A stretch of 10,181 bases of DNA from Paracoccaceae bacterium (GCA_021648225.1 JAKITE010000101.1:1-10181), one strand, 5' to 3'. Positions 1 to 5,809 are shown, counted from the stretch's first letter. A program made the numbers and translations. The notes: generated by a model not told the origin, from the letters alone.

Positions 1-48
1 TTGGGCACGGGCCAGGTCGGGGCGCAGGTTTGGTGGGTTTTGGGTCAT
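1..48 (-). CDS. N-terminal 16 codons of a gene running off the left edge, possibly RimO
   Basis: Read on the minus strand from the ATG at 48-46, the visible residues are MTQNPPNLRPDLARAQ, open to the window edge. The N-P-P-x-LRPDLA opening resembles, from memory, the N-termini of Rhodobacterales RimO, the radical-SAM methylthiotransferase that modifies Asp88 of ribosomal protein S12. No catalytic motif is in view, so the name rests on a short resemblance. No clear Shine-Dalgarno precedes the ATG. A TATACA sequence lies a few bases upstream of it, so a very short leader is possible. It diverges from the 72-residue miniprotein gene that starts at 478. Confidence 0.4.
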   Translation of the reverse strand, partial: MTQNPPNLRPDLARAQ

Positions 49-477
49 GGGGGCTGTATAATCGGCTTATTGGCCAATCGAAACCGCTAATTGCCGTCAA
101 TATCGCGGTATTGCTCGGGGTTTTTGCGCTATAAAACCAGAATATCCCGCGAATTTTGGTGCGTCCAATCCCGCCCAAGCGTTCTTGTGGCTGAATATTT
201 GCAGGTCGCAGCCCCCTGATGCACCAACCGATAAAGATTGGAAAGCCGGTCATTTACGAGCGCATAAAGTGATGTAAAAAGGATAGCTGCCGCTCATTTT
301 TTGCCATATTCGAGAGCCGTGACACCGTTTTGTATTGCAATTCAGCAACAGGTATCGCGTAAACCGGCAATAAACCACTGATTTAAGCAAAAGTGCTGGT
401 TTTAGCCAAAAAGCTGTGTTTATAAGGGCTATGCCATATGGCTAACCTTAATTGCGCAAATTCTAAGGAAGAAAAAA
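49..477. other. 429-bp intergenic region between divergent genes
   Basis: I see no convincing coding sequence on either strand here. It separates the leftward partial gene from the rightward miniprotein gene, so it should carry both promoters. The right end holds a TATAAG (421-426) that could be a -10 box, though no good -35 sits 16-18 bases upstream. It also holds a perfect 10-bp palindrome, GCCATATGGC (433-442), and a possible hairpin overlapping the ribosome binding site (446-468). The rest shows nothing I can name. Confidence 0.6.
433..468 (+). promoter_or_regulatory. Palindrome and SD-overlapping inverted repeat in the miniprotein leader
   Basis: GCCATATGGC at 433-442 is a perfect palindrome placed just after a possible -10 box (TATAAG, 421-426). 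Next, CCTTA (446-450) is complementary to TAAGG (464-468), and ATT/AAT pairs inside it around a GCGCA loop. TAAGG overlaps the Shine-Dalgarno AAGGAAG (465-471), so in RNA the hairpin would partly mask ribosome binding. The pairing is seen in the sequence; the regulatory role is inference. The hairpin is AU-rich and modest in strength. Confidence 0.3.
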
Positions 478-696
478 ATGAAATCTCTTACACTGGCCCT
501 ATTGGGCACACTCGCAGCAGGCGCTGCATCCGCTGGCACATTGGTTTATACCGCGCCAGAAGTCACCATGATTGAAGAAGCTGCTCCTATGGGCGGTTCC
601 GGTGCTTGGTTGATCCCGCTGGTAATTCTGGGCGTTCTGGTTCTTGCACTGACAAGCGCTGACGATACTCCTCCTGTTGGAAACGGTGGTGCATAA
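478..696 (+). CDS. Small exported protein with one membrane segment, unknown function
   Basis: The 72-residue product has a typical signal peptide: Lys2, a hydrophobic stretch, and a likely cleavage site ASA|G after residue 19. A mature acidic segment with EE near residues 33-34 follows. A strong hydrophobic segment at about 43-61 (GAWLIPLVILGVLVLALTSAD) could be a membrane helix, and the tail is short and Pro/Gly-rich. Similar tiny proteins (signal peptide, acidic linker, one helix) are, from memory, frequent hypothetical proteins in Rhodobacterales. I know of no function. The start is well supported by AAGGAAG at 465-471, six bases before the ATG. The gene is monocistronic: it ends in a strong terminator at 728-764 and faces a convergent lipoprotein gene. 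Confidence 0.75.
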   Translation: MKSLTLALLGTLAAGAASAGTLVYTAPEVTMIEEAAPMGGSGAWLIPLVILGVLVLALTSADDTPPVGNGGA

Positions 697-727
697 TCCA
701 TAAGGTTTTAACCTTAACAAAAATTAG

Positions 728-764
728 ACGGACGCCACCGGCAACGGGGCGTCCGTTTTTATTT
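728..764 (+). terminator. Rho-independent terminator after the miniprotein gene
   Basis: ACGGACGCC (728-736) pairs perfectly with GGCGTCCGT (748-756). Inside, after a bulged A, CCG/CGG closes a GCAA tetraloop (741-744). A T-rich run (756-764) follows. On the minus strand the stem is followed after three bases by TTTTT, so it may also serve the convergent lipoprotein gene as a weaker bidirectional terminator. A short inverted repeat, TAAGGT/ACCTTA (701-716), lies just before it. Confidence 0.9.
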
Positions 765-901
765 TATCCATGACAATCTGGCTATGCAGCCGCGAATATC
801 GCCGCGTGGCACAGCAATACCTTGTGAACAAAATCGCTCAACACAGGAACATCATTGATGGTGAAGGTTCCCACAACCTTAATGACAAGCTTTAAGCGCC
901 T

Positions 902-1198
902 TCAGCATTCAACAACCCCGTTTACCAGATTGAAATCGCCTTCCAGCGAATCCCGGTCCACCTCGCATCCGGTGGCTTGTTCGATGGCGCGCATAACCAG
1001 AATTCGAAACTCCGACCGTCCCGGAGGTCGCCCCGCATTTACCCGTATCACCTGAAGATTTTCACCAATTTGGTAAATTTTGAAATCCATGCCGCCAACT
1101 GCCACATGATGCGGTTCCACCCCCAGATACTGGATCGACGGAGAAGCGCATCCACCCAGAATAAAGGCAATGGCAAACATGGTTTTGACGTGACCCAC
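902..1198 (-). CDS. Small putative lipoprotein, unknown function
   Basis: The 98-residue product starts with a short basic and hydrophobic leader ending in LGGC, a lipobox placing the lipidated cysteine at residue 17. The mature part of about 80 residues has a conserved-looking pattern (valine-rich strands, NAGRPPGR, then AIEQATGCEV near the end) and two further cysteines. It resembles unnamed Rhodobacterales lipoproteins; no function can be given. The chosen start is GTG at 1198, because it supplies His3 and Lys5 as the n-region of the leader. The internal ATG at 1180 would leave only ten residues before the cysteine. No clear Shine-Dalgarno supports either start. A CtrA-type site lies about 50 bp upstream, and the gene converges on the miniprotein gene. 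Confidence 0.7.
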   Translation of the reverse strand: MGHVKTMFAIAFILGGCASPSIQYLGVEPHHVAVGGMDFKIYQIGENLQVIRVNAGRPPGRSEFRILVMRAIEQATGCEVDRDSLEGDFNLVNGVVEC

Positions 1199-1210
1199 AG
1201 GATAAACACC

Positions 1211-1262
1211 ATTTAACTAAAATCACCTATATATGGTCAAAGAAGGGTTAAGGCGGAGTTAA
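1211..1262 (-). promoter_or_regulatory. CtrA-type binding site and promoter of the lipoprotein gene
   Basis: On the minus strand 1262-1247 reads TTAACTCCGCCTTAAC, an exact match to the alphaproteobacterial CtrA consensus TTAA-N7-TTAAC. Six bases downstream is a -35-like TTGACC (1240-1235), then an 18-base spacer and a -10-like TTAAAT (1216-1211). Transcription would begin near 1204, leaving almost no leader before the GTG at 1198, or about 24 bases before the ATG at 1180. The motif match is exact. CtrA control is inferred from position and from the known presence of CtrA in Rhodobacterales. Confidence 0.5.
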
Positions 1263-1378
1263 TGCCATGTTTACGATTTGGGTGAACCCGTCAAAAGCAA
1301 GTGTAATTTTTATAGGGGCTGTCCTGGATATTTAGTTCAGATAGGCTCTAACCCATTGCCTTAGCTGCACTATGTCAC

Positions 1379-1407
1379 AAAAAAGCCGCGCAGTTGCCCG
1401 CGCGGCT
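1379..1407 (-). terminator. Rho-independent terminator of the cytochrome c gene
   Basis: On the minus strand an 8-bp stem, AGCCGCGC (1407-1400) with GCGCGGCT (1391-1384), encloses an 8-base loop and is followed by six T (1384-1379). It lies 22 bases after the cytochrome stop codon, so it ends a single-gene transcript. Confidence 0.9.
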
Positions 1408-1429
1408 AATTCATTTTATTTTATCAAGC

Positions 1430-2344
1430 TTATTCAGCCGACAGGCTGGAGATATAAGCGGTAACATCTTCTGGATTGCTACGGTGCTTATAAGACATTT
1501 TCGCCCGTGCTGAACTGTCATCAAGGAACGTCCGCAGGAATGCGGTTGGGTCTGTGATATATTCAGCAAAATTTGCCTCATCCCAAACCAGACCGGCTTC
1601 GCCAGCGGCGATCATGTCTTTGCCATAACGAAAACCTTCAGCTGCGGCGGCTGGGCTGCCAATCATGCCAAACAGGTTTGGCCCTGAACGGCCACCGCGC
1701 ACAATGGTTTCTTCGCCATTTACAATCGCATGGCAGGCTTTGCAGCGGCCAAAGTCGGCTTCGCCAGCGGCGGCATCACCAAGGGATGCAATTGCTACAC
1801 TTCCTTCTTCAGCAGCAGCTTCGGCAGCGGCTTCGGCAGCGCTTGCTTCAGCAGCAGCTACTTCGGCTTCGGCAGCGGCGGCAGCCTCGGCAGCGGCAGC
1901 GGCTTCGGCAGCAGCTACTTCGGCTTCGGCAGCCTCGGCAGCGGCCTGTTCGGCAGCGGCAGCGACTTCGGCAGCGCTTGCTTCAGCGGCAGCAGCTTCG
2001 GCTTCGGCAGCGGCGGCAGCCTCGGCAGCGGCCTGTTCGGCAGCGGCAGCGGCTTCGGCAGCGTTTGCTTCAGCGGCAGCTACTTCGGCTTCGACAGCGG
2101 CGGCAGCCTCGGCAGCGGCCTGTTCGGCAGCGGCTTCGGCAGTGCTTGCTTCAGCGGCAGCAGCAACTTCGGCTTCGGCTTCGGCAGCGCTTGCTTCGGC
2201 GGCAGCTACGGCAGCTTCGGCTTCGGCTTTTGTGTTTTGGGTATCGACATATTTATACCCGCCAAAGGCAACCACCGCTGCAATCACAATTGCAGCGAAC
2301 ATCTTGGTTCCGTTACCTGTCTTGGTTTCATTTTCGGCACTCAT
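1430..2344 (-). CDS. Membrane-anchored cytochrome c2-like protein with a long Ala/Glu linker
   Basis: The 304-residue product has three parts. Residues 1-14 are polar and cytoplasmic, followed by an uncleaved anchor at about 15-30. Residues 40-180 are almost only Ala and Glu with scattered Val, Ser, Gln, Thr and Asn, with no Lys, Arg, Gly or Pro. Residues about 189-304 form a class I cytochrome c domain with heme motif CKACH (201-205), SGPNLFG and probable axial Met283 in AKMSYK. The domain resembles Rhodobacter cytochrome c2, including WDE..F..Y..DPT.FL. The arrangement matches cytochrome cy/c552, which carry electrons from the bc1 complex to a terminal oxidase or, in phototrophs, the reaction centre while tethered in the periplasm. 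The ATG at 2344 is chosen because AAAGGAA lies just upstream; an in-frame ATG at 2368 would add eight residues without a better site. The linker is about twice the length I recall for R. capsulatus cytochrome cy. Confidence 0.88.
   Translation of the reverse strand: MSAENETKTGNGTKMFAAIVIAAVVAFGGYKYVDTQNTKAEAEAAVAAAEASAAEAEAEVAAAAEASTAEAAAEQAAAEAAAAVEAEVAAAEANAAEAAAAAEQAAAEAAAAAEAEAAAAEASAAEVAAAAEQAAAEAAEAEVAAAEAAAAAEAAAAAEAEVAAAEASAAEAAAEAAAEEGSVAIASLGDAAAGEADFGRCKACHAIVNGEETIVRGGRSGPNLFGMIGSPAAAAEGFRYGKDMIAAGEAGLVWDEANFAEYITDPTAFLRTFLDDSSARAKMSYKHRSNPEDVTAYISSLSAE
1805..2227 (-). repeat. Low-complexity GCN/GAN codon region with an 87-bp tandem repeat
   Basis: This DNA encodes the Ala/Glu linker (residues 40-180 of the cytochrome). 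An 87-bp unit recurs with starts marked on the plus strand by gcggcctgtt at 1941, 2028 and 2115. The first two copies differ at only a handful of positions; the third has a small deletion. In protein terms the unit is 29 residues, seen as Glu-Gln pairs at 74/75, 103/104 and 132/133. Such a tract is prone to length change by slippage or unequal recombination. Confidence 0.85.
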
Positions 2345-2686
2345 TTGGCATTCCTTTCGCCATTGCATTCAAGTTTCCACACAGGCCATGTGTCCTAAAT
2401 AAGCCAGCCTGAAATACACGGTGATTTTGCCGTGTTGCACTACAGATTGCAAGCGAAGCTGCATGTAGATTTTCAGTTTATGGAAAAAACAACTCATCCA
2501 ATCTATTTCATCACAAAAGTCCCGATCAAATCCAGCGTTCAGGTGTTTTATAACCCGTATATCTGACTGAGTGAGTAGCCTCTGGATTTGTAGACACCTT
2601 TTTTCCTGGAAATGAGGCAGGGAGGCCGGCATGGGCAATGCAAACTTCGTTAGGTTTTTATCAACCGAACCGGAACCCGAAGCGCT
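2345..2686. other. 342-bp intergenic region upstream of the cytochrome gene
   Basis: This lies between the sulfotransferase stop and the cytochrome start, both on the minus strand. An open frame of 89 codons (2638-2369) crosses it, but its residue pattern is unconvincing and it has no recognisable family. I treat the stretch as non-coding, holding the cytochrome promoter region and a small inverted repeat. I see no clear terminator for the sulfotransferase gene. Confidence 0.5.
2416..2452 (-). promoter_or_regulatory. Possible cytochrome c promoter with an overlapping inverted repeat
   Basis: On the minus strand TTGCAA (2452-2447) and CAAAAT (2429-2424) are 17 bases apart and match the -35 and -10 consensus at four of six positions each. 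A perfect 6-bp inverted repeat, ACACGG/CCGTGT (2416-2421 and 2430-2435), brackets the -10 box as an operator might. The leader would be about 70 bases. The match is weak and the call is inference. No FnrL-type TTGAT-N4-ATCAA site is present. Confidence 0.25.
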
Positions 2687-3523
2687 TTAGTTGTGAAAAT
2701 TTTCATCTATTTCTTTTAGCATTTCAAAATCGCTTTCATAGATATATTCAAGCTGACATTTTATTTTATCAGATACATTATTGCTGATACCGGTAAAATC
2801 AGGGTCTCTGTTGAAATGTTGTCGCGGGTCGAAAACCGGAATGGAATTACCGAATATTTCGGTGGAAATGCGTGCAAAATCTGTGTTCCAGTGCTCATGG
2901 CGGCCAATGAAATCATATTCAACAATATCAAATGCAATTTGGGACCGCTGAGGCATCCATAGCGATATTAAATTTCTAACCTCGCTTTCCAATGCCAGCA
3001 ATTCAACAAAATCTTCAAACGAGAGGTTGGTTCCAAGATCCAGATCAATCAAGGCGAACAGTTTTTTTCGCGGGTCGGAATGGCTTGTTTTTTTGGTCAA
3101 CGAGGCAGAATATCCTGCGAGGCATCGGGAAACCGGGTTTCGAACAAAGGCAAATTTGATATAGTCCGGATCCTCGAGAATAGCATCAAAACTGCTTTCC
3201 CCGACCTCCCTTGGGGAAAGCAGCGGGTTAATTCGTCGCGAGCCGATTTGCCCGATATTTTCATAGGTTAAAGGCTGTTCACCCAGCGAGGCAACTGCCA
3301 TGTTCAGGCTTGCTTTGGTTATTGCGGCGCTTGCATAAGGGTTAGAGAAAAAAATCAGGCCGTTTTCCATGCTGATATGGGTGTGAAAGTTTAGAGACGC
3401 ACGGCTACCTATGGTGTCCGCAAGCACCTGAACTATCCGGTTGGCAGAATCATTGACTGGGGGGGGCATAGCAGACCGGCTCTCTTTCGGGCTTTTTTGG
3501 ACCAAGTTTTCTTGCAGTAACAT
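2687..3523 (-). CDS. Sulfotransferase family 2-like protein
   Basis: The 278-residue product resembles Golgi-type carbohydrate sulfotransferases (Pfam Sulfotransfer_2), which move sulfate from PAPS to a sugar hydroxyl. The best motif is KFAFVRNPVSRCLAGY (123-138), the 3'-phosphate-binding segment with its RNP..R core. FIGRHEHWNTDFARI (205-219) and the C-terminal YESDFEMLKE are also typical. The 5' PAPS loop, expected near IFFSNPYASAAITK (57-70), is degenerate: the usual Pro-Lys and Gly/Cys-Thr positions are replaced. There is no signal peptide. The substrate is unknown; in bacteria it is likely a cell-surface or exported glycan. The start is uncertain: ATG at 3523 has no ribosome site, and ATG at 3469 is followed at once by eight C. 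The gene is more AT-rich than its neighbours, and an IS relic begins 20 bp upstream, which suggests horizontal acquisition. Confidence 0.78.
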   Translation of the reverse strand: MLLQENLVQKSPKESRSAMPPPVNDSANRIVQVLADTIGSRASLNFHTHISMENGLIFFSNPYASAAITKASLNMAVASLGEQPLTYENIGQIGSRRINPLLSPREVGESSFDAILEDPDYIKFAFVRNPVSRCLAGYSASLTKKTSHSDPRKKLFALIDLDLGTNLSFEDFVELLALESEVRNLISLWMPQRSQIAFDIVEYDFIGRHEHWNTDFARISTEIFGNSIPVFDPRQHFNRDPDFTGISNNVSDKIKCQLEYIYESDFEMLKEIDENFHN

Positions 3524-3542
3524 GTATCTATTAATATAAATC

Positions 3543-3826
3543 TAGACCTGTCACGGTTTTGTTCCGCTTCAGGTGATCATTTAAGCGGCAAACCTTTTGA
3601 ATGCCAAGGGGATTTTCCAGCCTAATGCCGAGTGCCTGCAGCGGGGATTGTAAAAGCCGTGATATGTTAAAGGCCGGCCCACGGCGTTCTTGCGTGTTAA
3701 TCCACTGGTCAGTGCAACGCGCACCGCCTCCTGCCTGAATCCGGCAGTATGGTTCTTTTCCGCTGTCATTCTTCTTTTGCGCATAATACGCGGCTAAGGG
3801 AGCGGCGCAATTCCGCGACAGGTCCA
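3543..3826 (-). mobile_element. Internally deleted IS3-family element with both terminal inverted repeats
   Basis: The two ends are inverted copies. Left, from 3543, reads TAGACCTGTCACGG; right, read inward from 3826, reads TGGACCTGTCGCGG. Similarity continues to about 23 bases, with roughly six mismatches. The right end begins with the TG typical of IS3-family tips; the left has TA. Between them lies a fused remnant of the transposase genes (3581-3784). At 284 bp it is a short non-autonomous derivative of an element normally 1.2-1.5 kb. No clear target duplication flanks it, which suggests age or a rearrangement. It separates rlmH from the sulfotransferase gene. Confidence 0.75.
3581..3784 (-). 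pseudogene. IS3-family transposase remnant, OrfA start joined to OrfB end
   Basis: The 67-residue frame begins like an IS3 OrfA (MRKRRMTAE, then FRQEAVRVALTSGLT, the first helix of the HTH region). After about residue 34 it jumps to RPLTYHGFYNPRCRHSALGW and PLAFKRFA, the well-known C-terminal end of IS3 OrfB (FYNP.RRHSALG..SP..F). The rest of the HTH, the frameshift zone and the whole DDE catalytic core are missing, so it cannot encode an active transposase. The frame is still open, which fits a clean internal deletion rather than gradual decay. Confidence 0.8.
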
Positions 3827-3876
3827 ACTTTTGCAAAGGTGGTTATGGCTGGTCTACATGTTGGTTTGCCTATGGG

Positions 3877-4347
3877 TTATACGCGATGATACGGCGCACC
3901 CGCCAAAATCGAAACCGCGCGATAAAGCTGTTCCGACAGCATCACCCGCGCCAGCATATGCGGCCAGACCATTTTGCCAAAAGACAGCAGCATATCCGCC
4001 TCGGCCCGCAAATCCGGCGCAATTCCATCGGCGCCGCCAATCACAAAAGCCAGATGCCCGCGCCCCTGATCGCGCCAATCTGCCAATTTGTGCGAAAACT
4101 CCGGCGAAGTCATCAATTTGCCGCGTTCATCCAGCAAGACCAATACCGCATCTTTGGGGATGGCATTGCGCAGCAAAACCGCCTCGCCTTTTATGCCTGT
4201 GTTTTTCTTGTCCTCGACCTCGATCACCGTCACTGCGCCAAAGCCAAGCCCCCGCCCCGTGCGTTCAAACCGGGTCAGGTAATCCTCCAGCAATTGCCGT
4301 TCTGGGCCGTTTCGCATCCGCCCGACCACAATCAGGCTGACCTTCAT
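3877..4347 (-). CDS. rlmH: 23S rRNA pseudouridine1915-N3 methyltransferase RlmH
   Basis: RlmH methylates N3 of pseudouridine 1915 in helix 69 of 23S rRNA on the assembled 70S ribosome, using SAM; it belongs to the SPOUT class with a trefoil knot. The 156 residues match the family length. Visible hallmarks are the N-terminal GRMRNGPE, LLDERGKLMTSPEFS (71-85), the SAM-binding FVIGGADG (101-108), and the C-terminal block from FGKMVWPHMLARVMLSEQLYRA to the final APYHRV. Its ATG overlaps the rsfS stop codon as ATGA, so translation is probably coupled. Downstream, where a conserved neighbour might be expected, lies only the IS relic; I see no strong terminator. Confidence 0.97.
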   Translation of the reverse strand: MKVSLIVVGRMRNGPERQLLEDYLTRFERTGRGLGFGAVTVIEVEDKKNTGIKGEAVLLRNAIPKDAVLVLLDERGKLMTSPEFSHKLADWRDQGRGHLAFVIGGADGIAPDLRAEADMLLSFGKMVWPHMLARVMLSEQLYRAVSILAGAPYHRV

Positions 4348-4733
4348 TTATCGGCTTTTTCAGGCAATGCAGACCAGAGCTTTTCAAGGTCGTAATATTC
4401 GCGAACCTCGGGCCGAAACAAATGCACAACCACATCACCGCAATCCAGCAATACCCAGTCGCCCAGTGTTTTACCCTCGGATCGGGTCAAACGGCCGGTG
4501 GCCTTTTTAATGCGATCTGCCAGCTTTTCGGCCAAAGCCCCGACATGGCGGCTGGAGCGCCCCGAGGCCACCACCATATGGTCCGCCATTTCGGATTTTC
4601 CGGCCAGCGGAATATCAACGATATCCTCTGCCGCGTCCACTTGCAGCGAGGCCAAAACCAATGCCAACAGCGCGTCGCTGTCCATATCTACGTTCAGGCT
4701 GTTTTCAGCCATTTCAACAGTTTCCGAAACCAC
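4344..4733 (-). CDS. rsfS: Ribosomal silencing factor RsfS
   Basis: RsfS (YbeB/Iojap/DUF143) binds ribosomal protein uL14 and blocks joining of the 30S and 50S subunits when nutrients are short. The Iojap fold is clear: DALLALVLASL, DIVDIPLAGKSEMADHMVVASGRSSRHV, the LGDWVLLDCGDVVVHLF segment, and PEVREYYDLEKLW. I chose the GTG at 4733 (129 residues) because GGAGG lies five bases before it. An upstream in-frame TTG (4745) overlaps that GGAGG, and the internal ATG at 4712 has a poorer site. It is translationally coupled to rlmH. A 6-bp inverted repeat, GCGTCA/TGACGC (4755-4760 and 4767-4772), sits just upstream and may be an operator. Confidence 0.95.
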   Translation of the reverse strand: MVSETVEMAENSLNVDMDSDALLALVLASLQVDAAEDIVDIPLAGKSEMADHMVVASGRSSRHVGALAEKLADRIKKATGRLTRSEGKTLGDWVLLDCGDVVVHLFRPEVREYYDLEKLWSALPEKADK

Positions 4734-4847
4734 GAAAACCTCCAAATCAATGATGCGTCAACACCCTGACGCGGGGAATGGTCAAAACTAACATGATTCT
4801 GCGACCATCTCAAGAAGTGGCGCAGATATGTGTTTATTGCCCAAAGA

Positions 4848-5783
4848 TCAAGGGAGGCTTTTGAAACGCCTGATCAACAGATCAAAAAACCGGTCATCGT
4901 CAAGGTCTTTGATCCATAACGCATTGGGCGCGCGATCCGTCACGCCCCACCAATCCACCACGGTCATGCCCATGGTCAGTTCCGATGCGGTTTCAATTTC
5001 AACATTTACCTTGCGGCCCTTGTAAATATCGGGTTCCAGCAGATATGCGATTACATTCGGGTCATGCAAAGGCCCTCCATCGGTGCCGTATTTTTCCTCG
5101 TCAAAACGCTCGAAAAAATCCATCATTTCAGCGGTGGCAATGCCGGACCTGTTGCCAAGCGCGCGAAATGCCTCGATGCGTCTGGCTGTGGTTAATGCCT
5201 GATGGGTCACATCCAGTGGCATGATTACCAGCGGAATGCCCGCGCCAAACACCACTTTGGCGGCATGTGGATCAACGTAAATGTTGAATTCTGCGGTTGG
5301 TGTAATATTTCCGCCCTCGAAAAATCCACCGCCCATCAGGATGATTTCCTGAATTCGCGGCGCAATATCAGGGGCTTGCACCAGTGCCAGCGCGATATTT
5401 GTTAGTGGGCCCAGCACGCAAAGCGTCACCGTTCCGGCATCCTGTTCGCGCAGCGTTTCAATGATAAACGGAACCGCATGGGTGTCTTGCAACGGCATTT
5501 CCGGTTCGGGCCATTCCGGCCCGTTCAAACCGGTTTTGCCATGCACATGTTCGGCTGTGACCAGCTCGCGCAGCATGGGCCGCTTGGCCCCCGCAAAAAC
5601 TTTTATGTCAGGCCGCCCTGCCAGCTCGCAAATGATACGCGCGTTTTTCTGGGTTAATGCCAGCGGCACGTTTCCGGCTACTGCCGTTATGCCCAACACC
5701 TCAATTTCAGACGAGGCCAAGGCCAGCAAAATTGCCACCGCATCATCCTGCCCGGGGTCCGTATCAATGATAATTTTTCGCAT
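4848..5783 (-). CDS. Inosine-uridine-preferring nucleoside hydrolase
   Basis: The enzyme hydrolyses the N-glycosidic bond of ribonucleosides to free base and ribose, for salvage or catabolism in the cytoplasm. The 311 residues fit the family. The calcium-binding signature IDTDPGQDDA occupies 6-15 (D9, D13 and D14). LGPLTNIALAL (124-134), ILMGGGF (148-154), AEFNIYVDP (164-172, with N167 for ribose) and PLHDPNVIAYLL (238-249, H240 general acid and D241 for calcium) complete the active site, so it looks intact. Base preference cannot be read reliably; the family includes pyrimidine-specific RihA/RihB-like and non-specific members. The ATG at 5783 has AGGAA close upstream. It lies downstream of ilvE on the same strand, separated by two hairpins (5810-5860). 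Confidence 0.93.
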   Translation of the reverse strand: MRKIIIDTDPGQDDAVAILLALASSEIEVLGITAVAGNVPLALTQKNARIICELAGRPDIKVFAGAKRPMLRELVTAEHVHGKTGLNGPEWPEPEMPLQDTHAVPFIIETLREQDAGTVTLCVLGPLTNIALALVQAPDIAPRIQEIILMGGGFFEGGNITPTAEFNIYVDPHAAKVVFGAGIPLVIMPLDVTHQALTTARRIEAFRALGNRSGIATAEMMDFFERFDEEKYGTDGGPLHDPNVIAYLLEPDIYKGRKVNVEIETASELTMGMTVVDWWGVTDRAPNALWIKDLDDDRFFDLLIRRFKSLP

Positions 5784-5809
5784 ATTTCCTGCCGCCTGTT
5801 GCCTGATGC

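Noticed and set aside
864..880. AAGGTT/AACCTT hairpin as a terminator for the lipoprotein gene.
   Set aside because: The stem is only 6 bp and has no T-run on the minus strand; the bidirectional 728-764 hairpin is a better candidate.
1805..2227. CRISPR-like regular repeats.
   Set aside because: The repeats are contiguous, contain no unique spacers and are codon-structured within a coding frame.
1573..2412. Long plus-strand open frames through the cytochrome linker: Gln/Arg/Leu-rich (1573-2412), Ala/Ser-rich (1665-2402) and Gly/Ser/Phe-rich (1730-2398).
   Set aside because: They are antisense images of the repeated Ala and Glu codons, which lack stops in any frame. The minus frame has a heme motif, a membrane anchor, a good ribosome site and a terminator.
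2369..2638. 89-codon minus-strand frame upstream of the cytochrome gene.
   Set aside because: It has no recognisable motif, a random-looking composition and no good ribosome site, and it occupies the expected promoter region.
3831..4340. 169-codon plus-strand frames opposite rlmH (3831-4340 and 3886-4395).
   Set aside because: They are Pro/Arg-rich shadows of rlmH, whose minus-strand frame is conserved throughout.
4734..4745. TTG start of rsfS at 4745.
   Set aside because: The TTG overlaps the GGAGG that is correctly spaced for the GTG at 4733, so the GTG is the better start.
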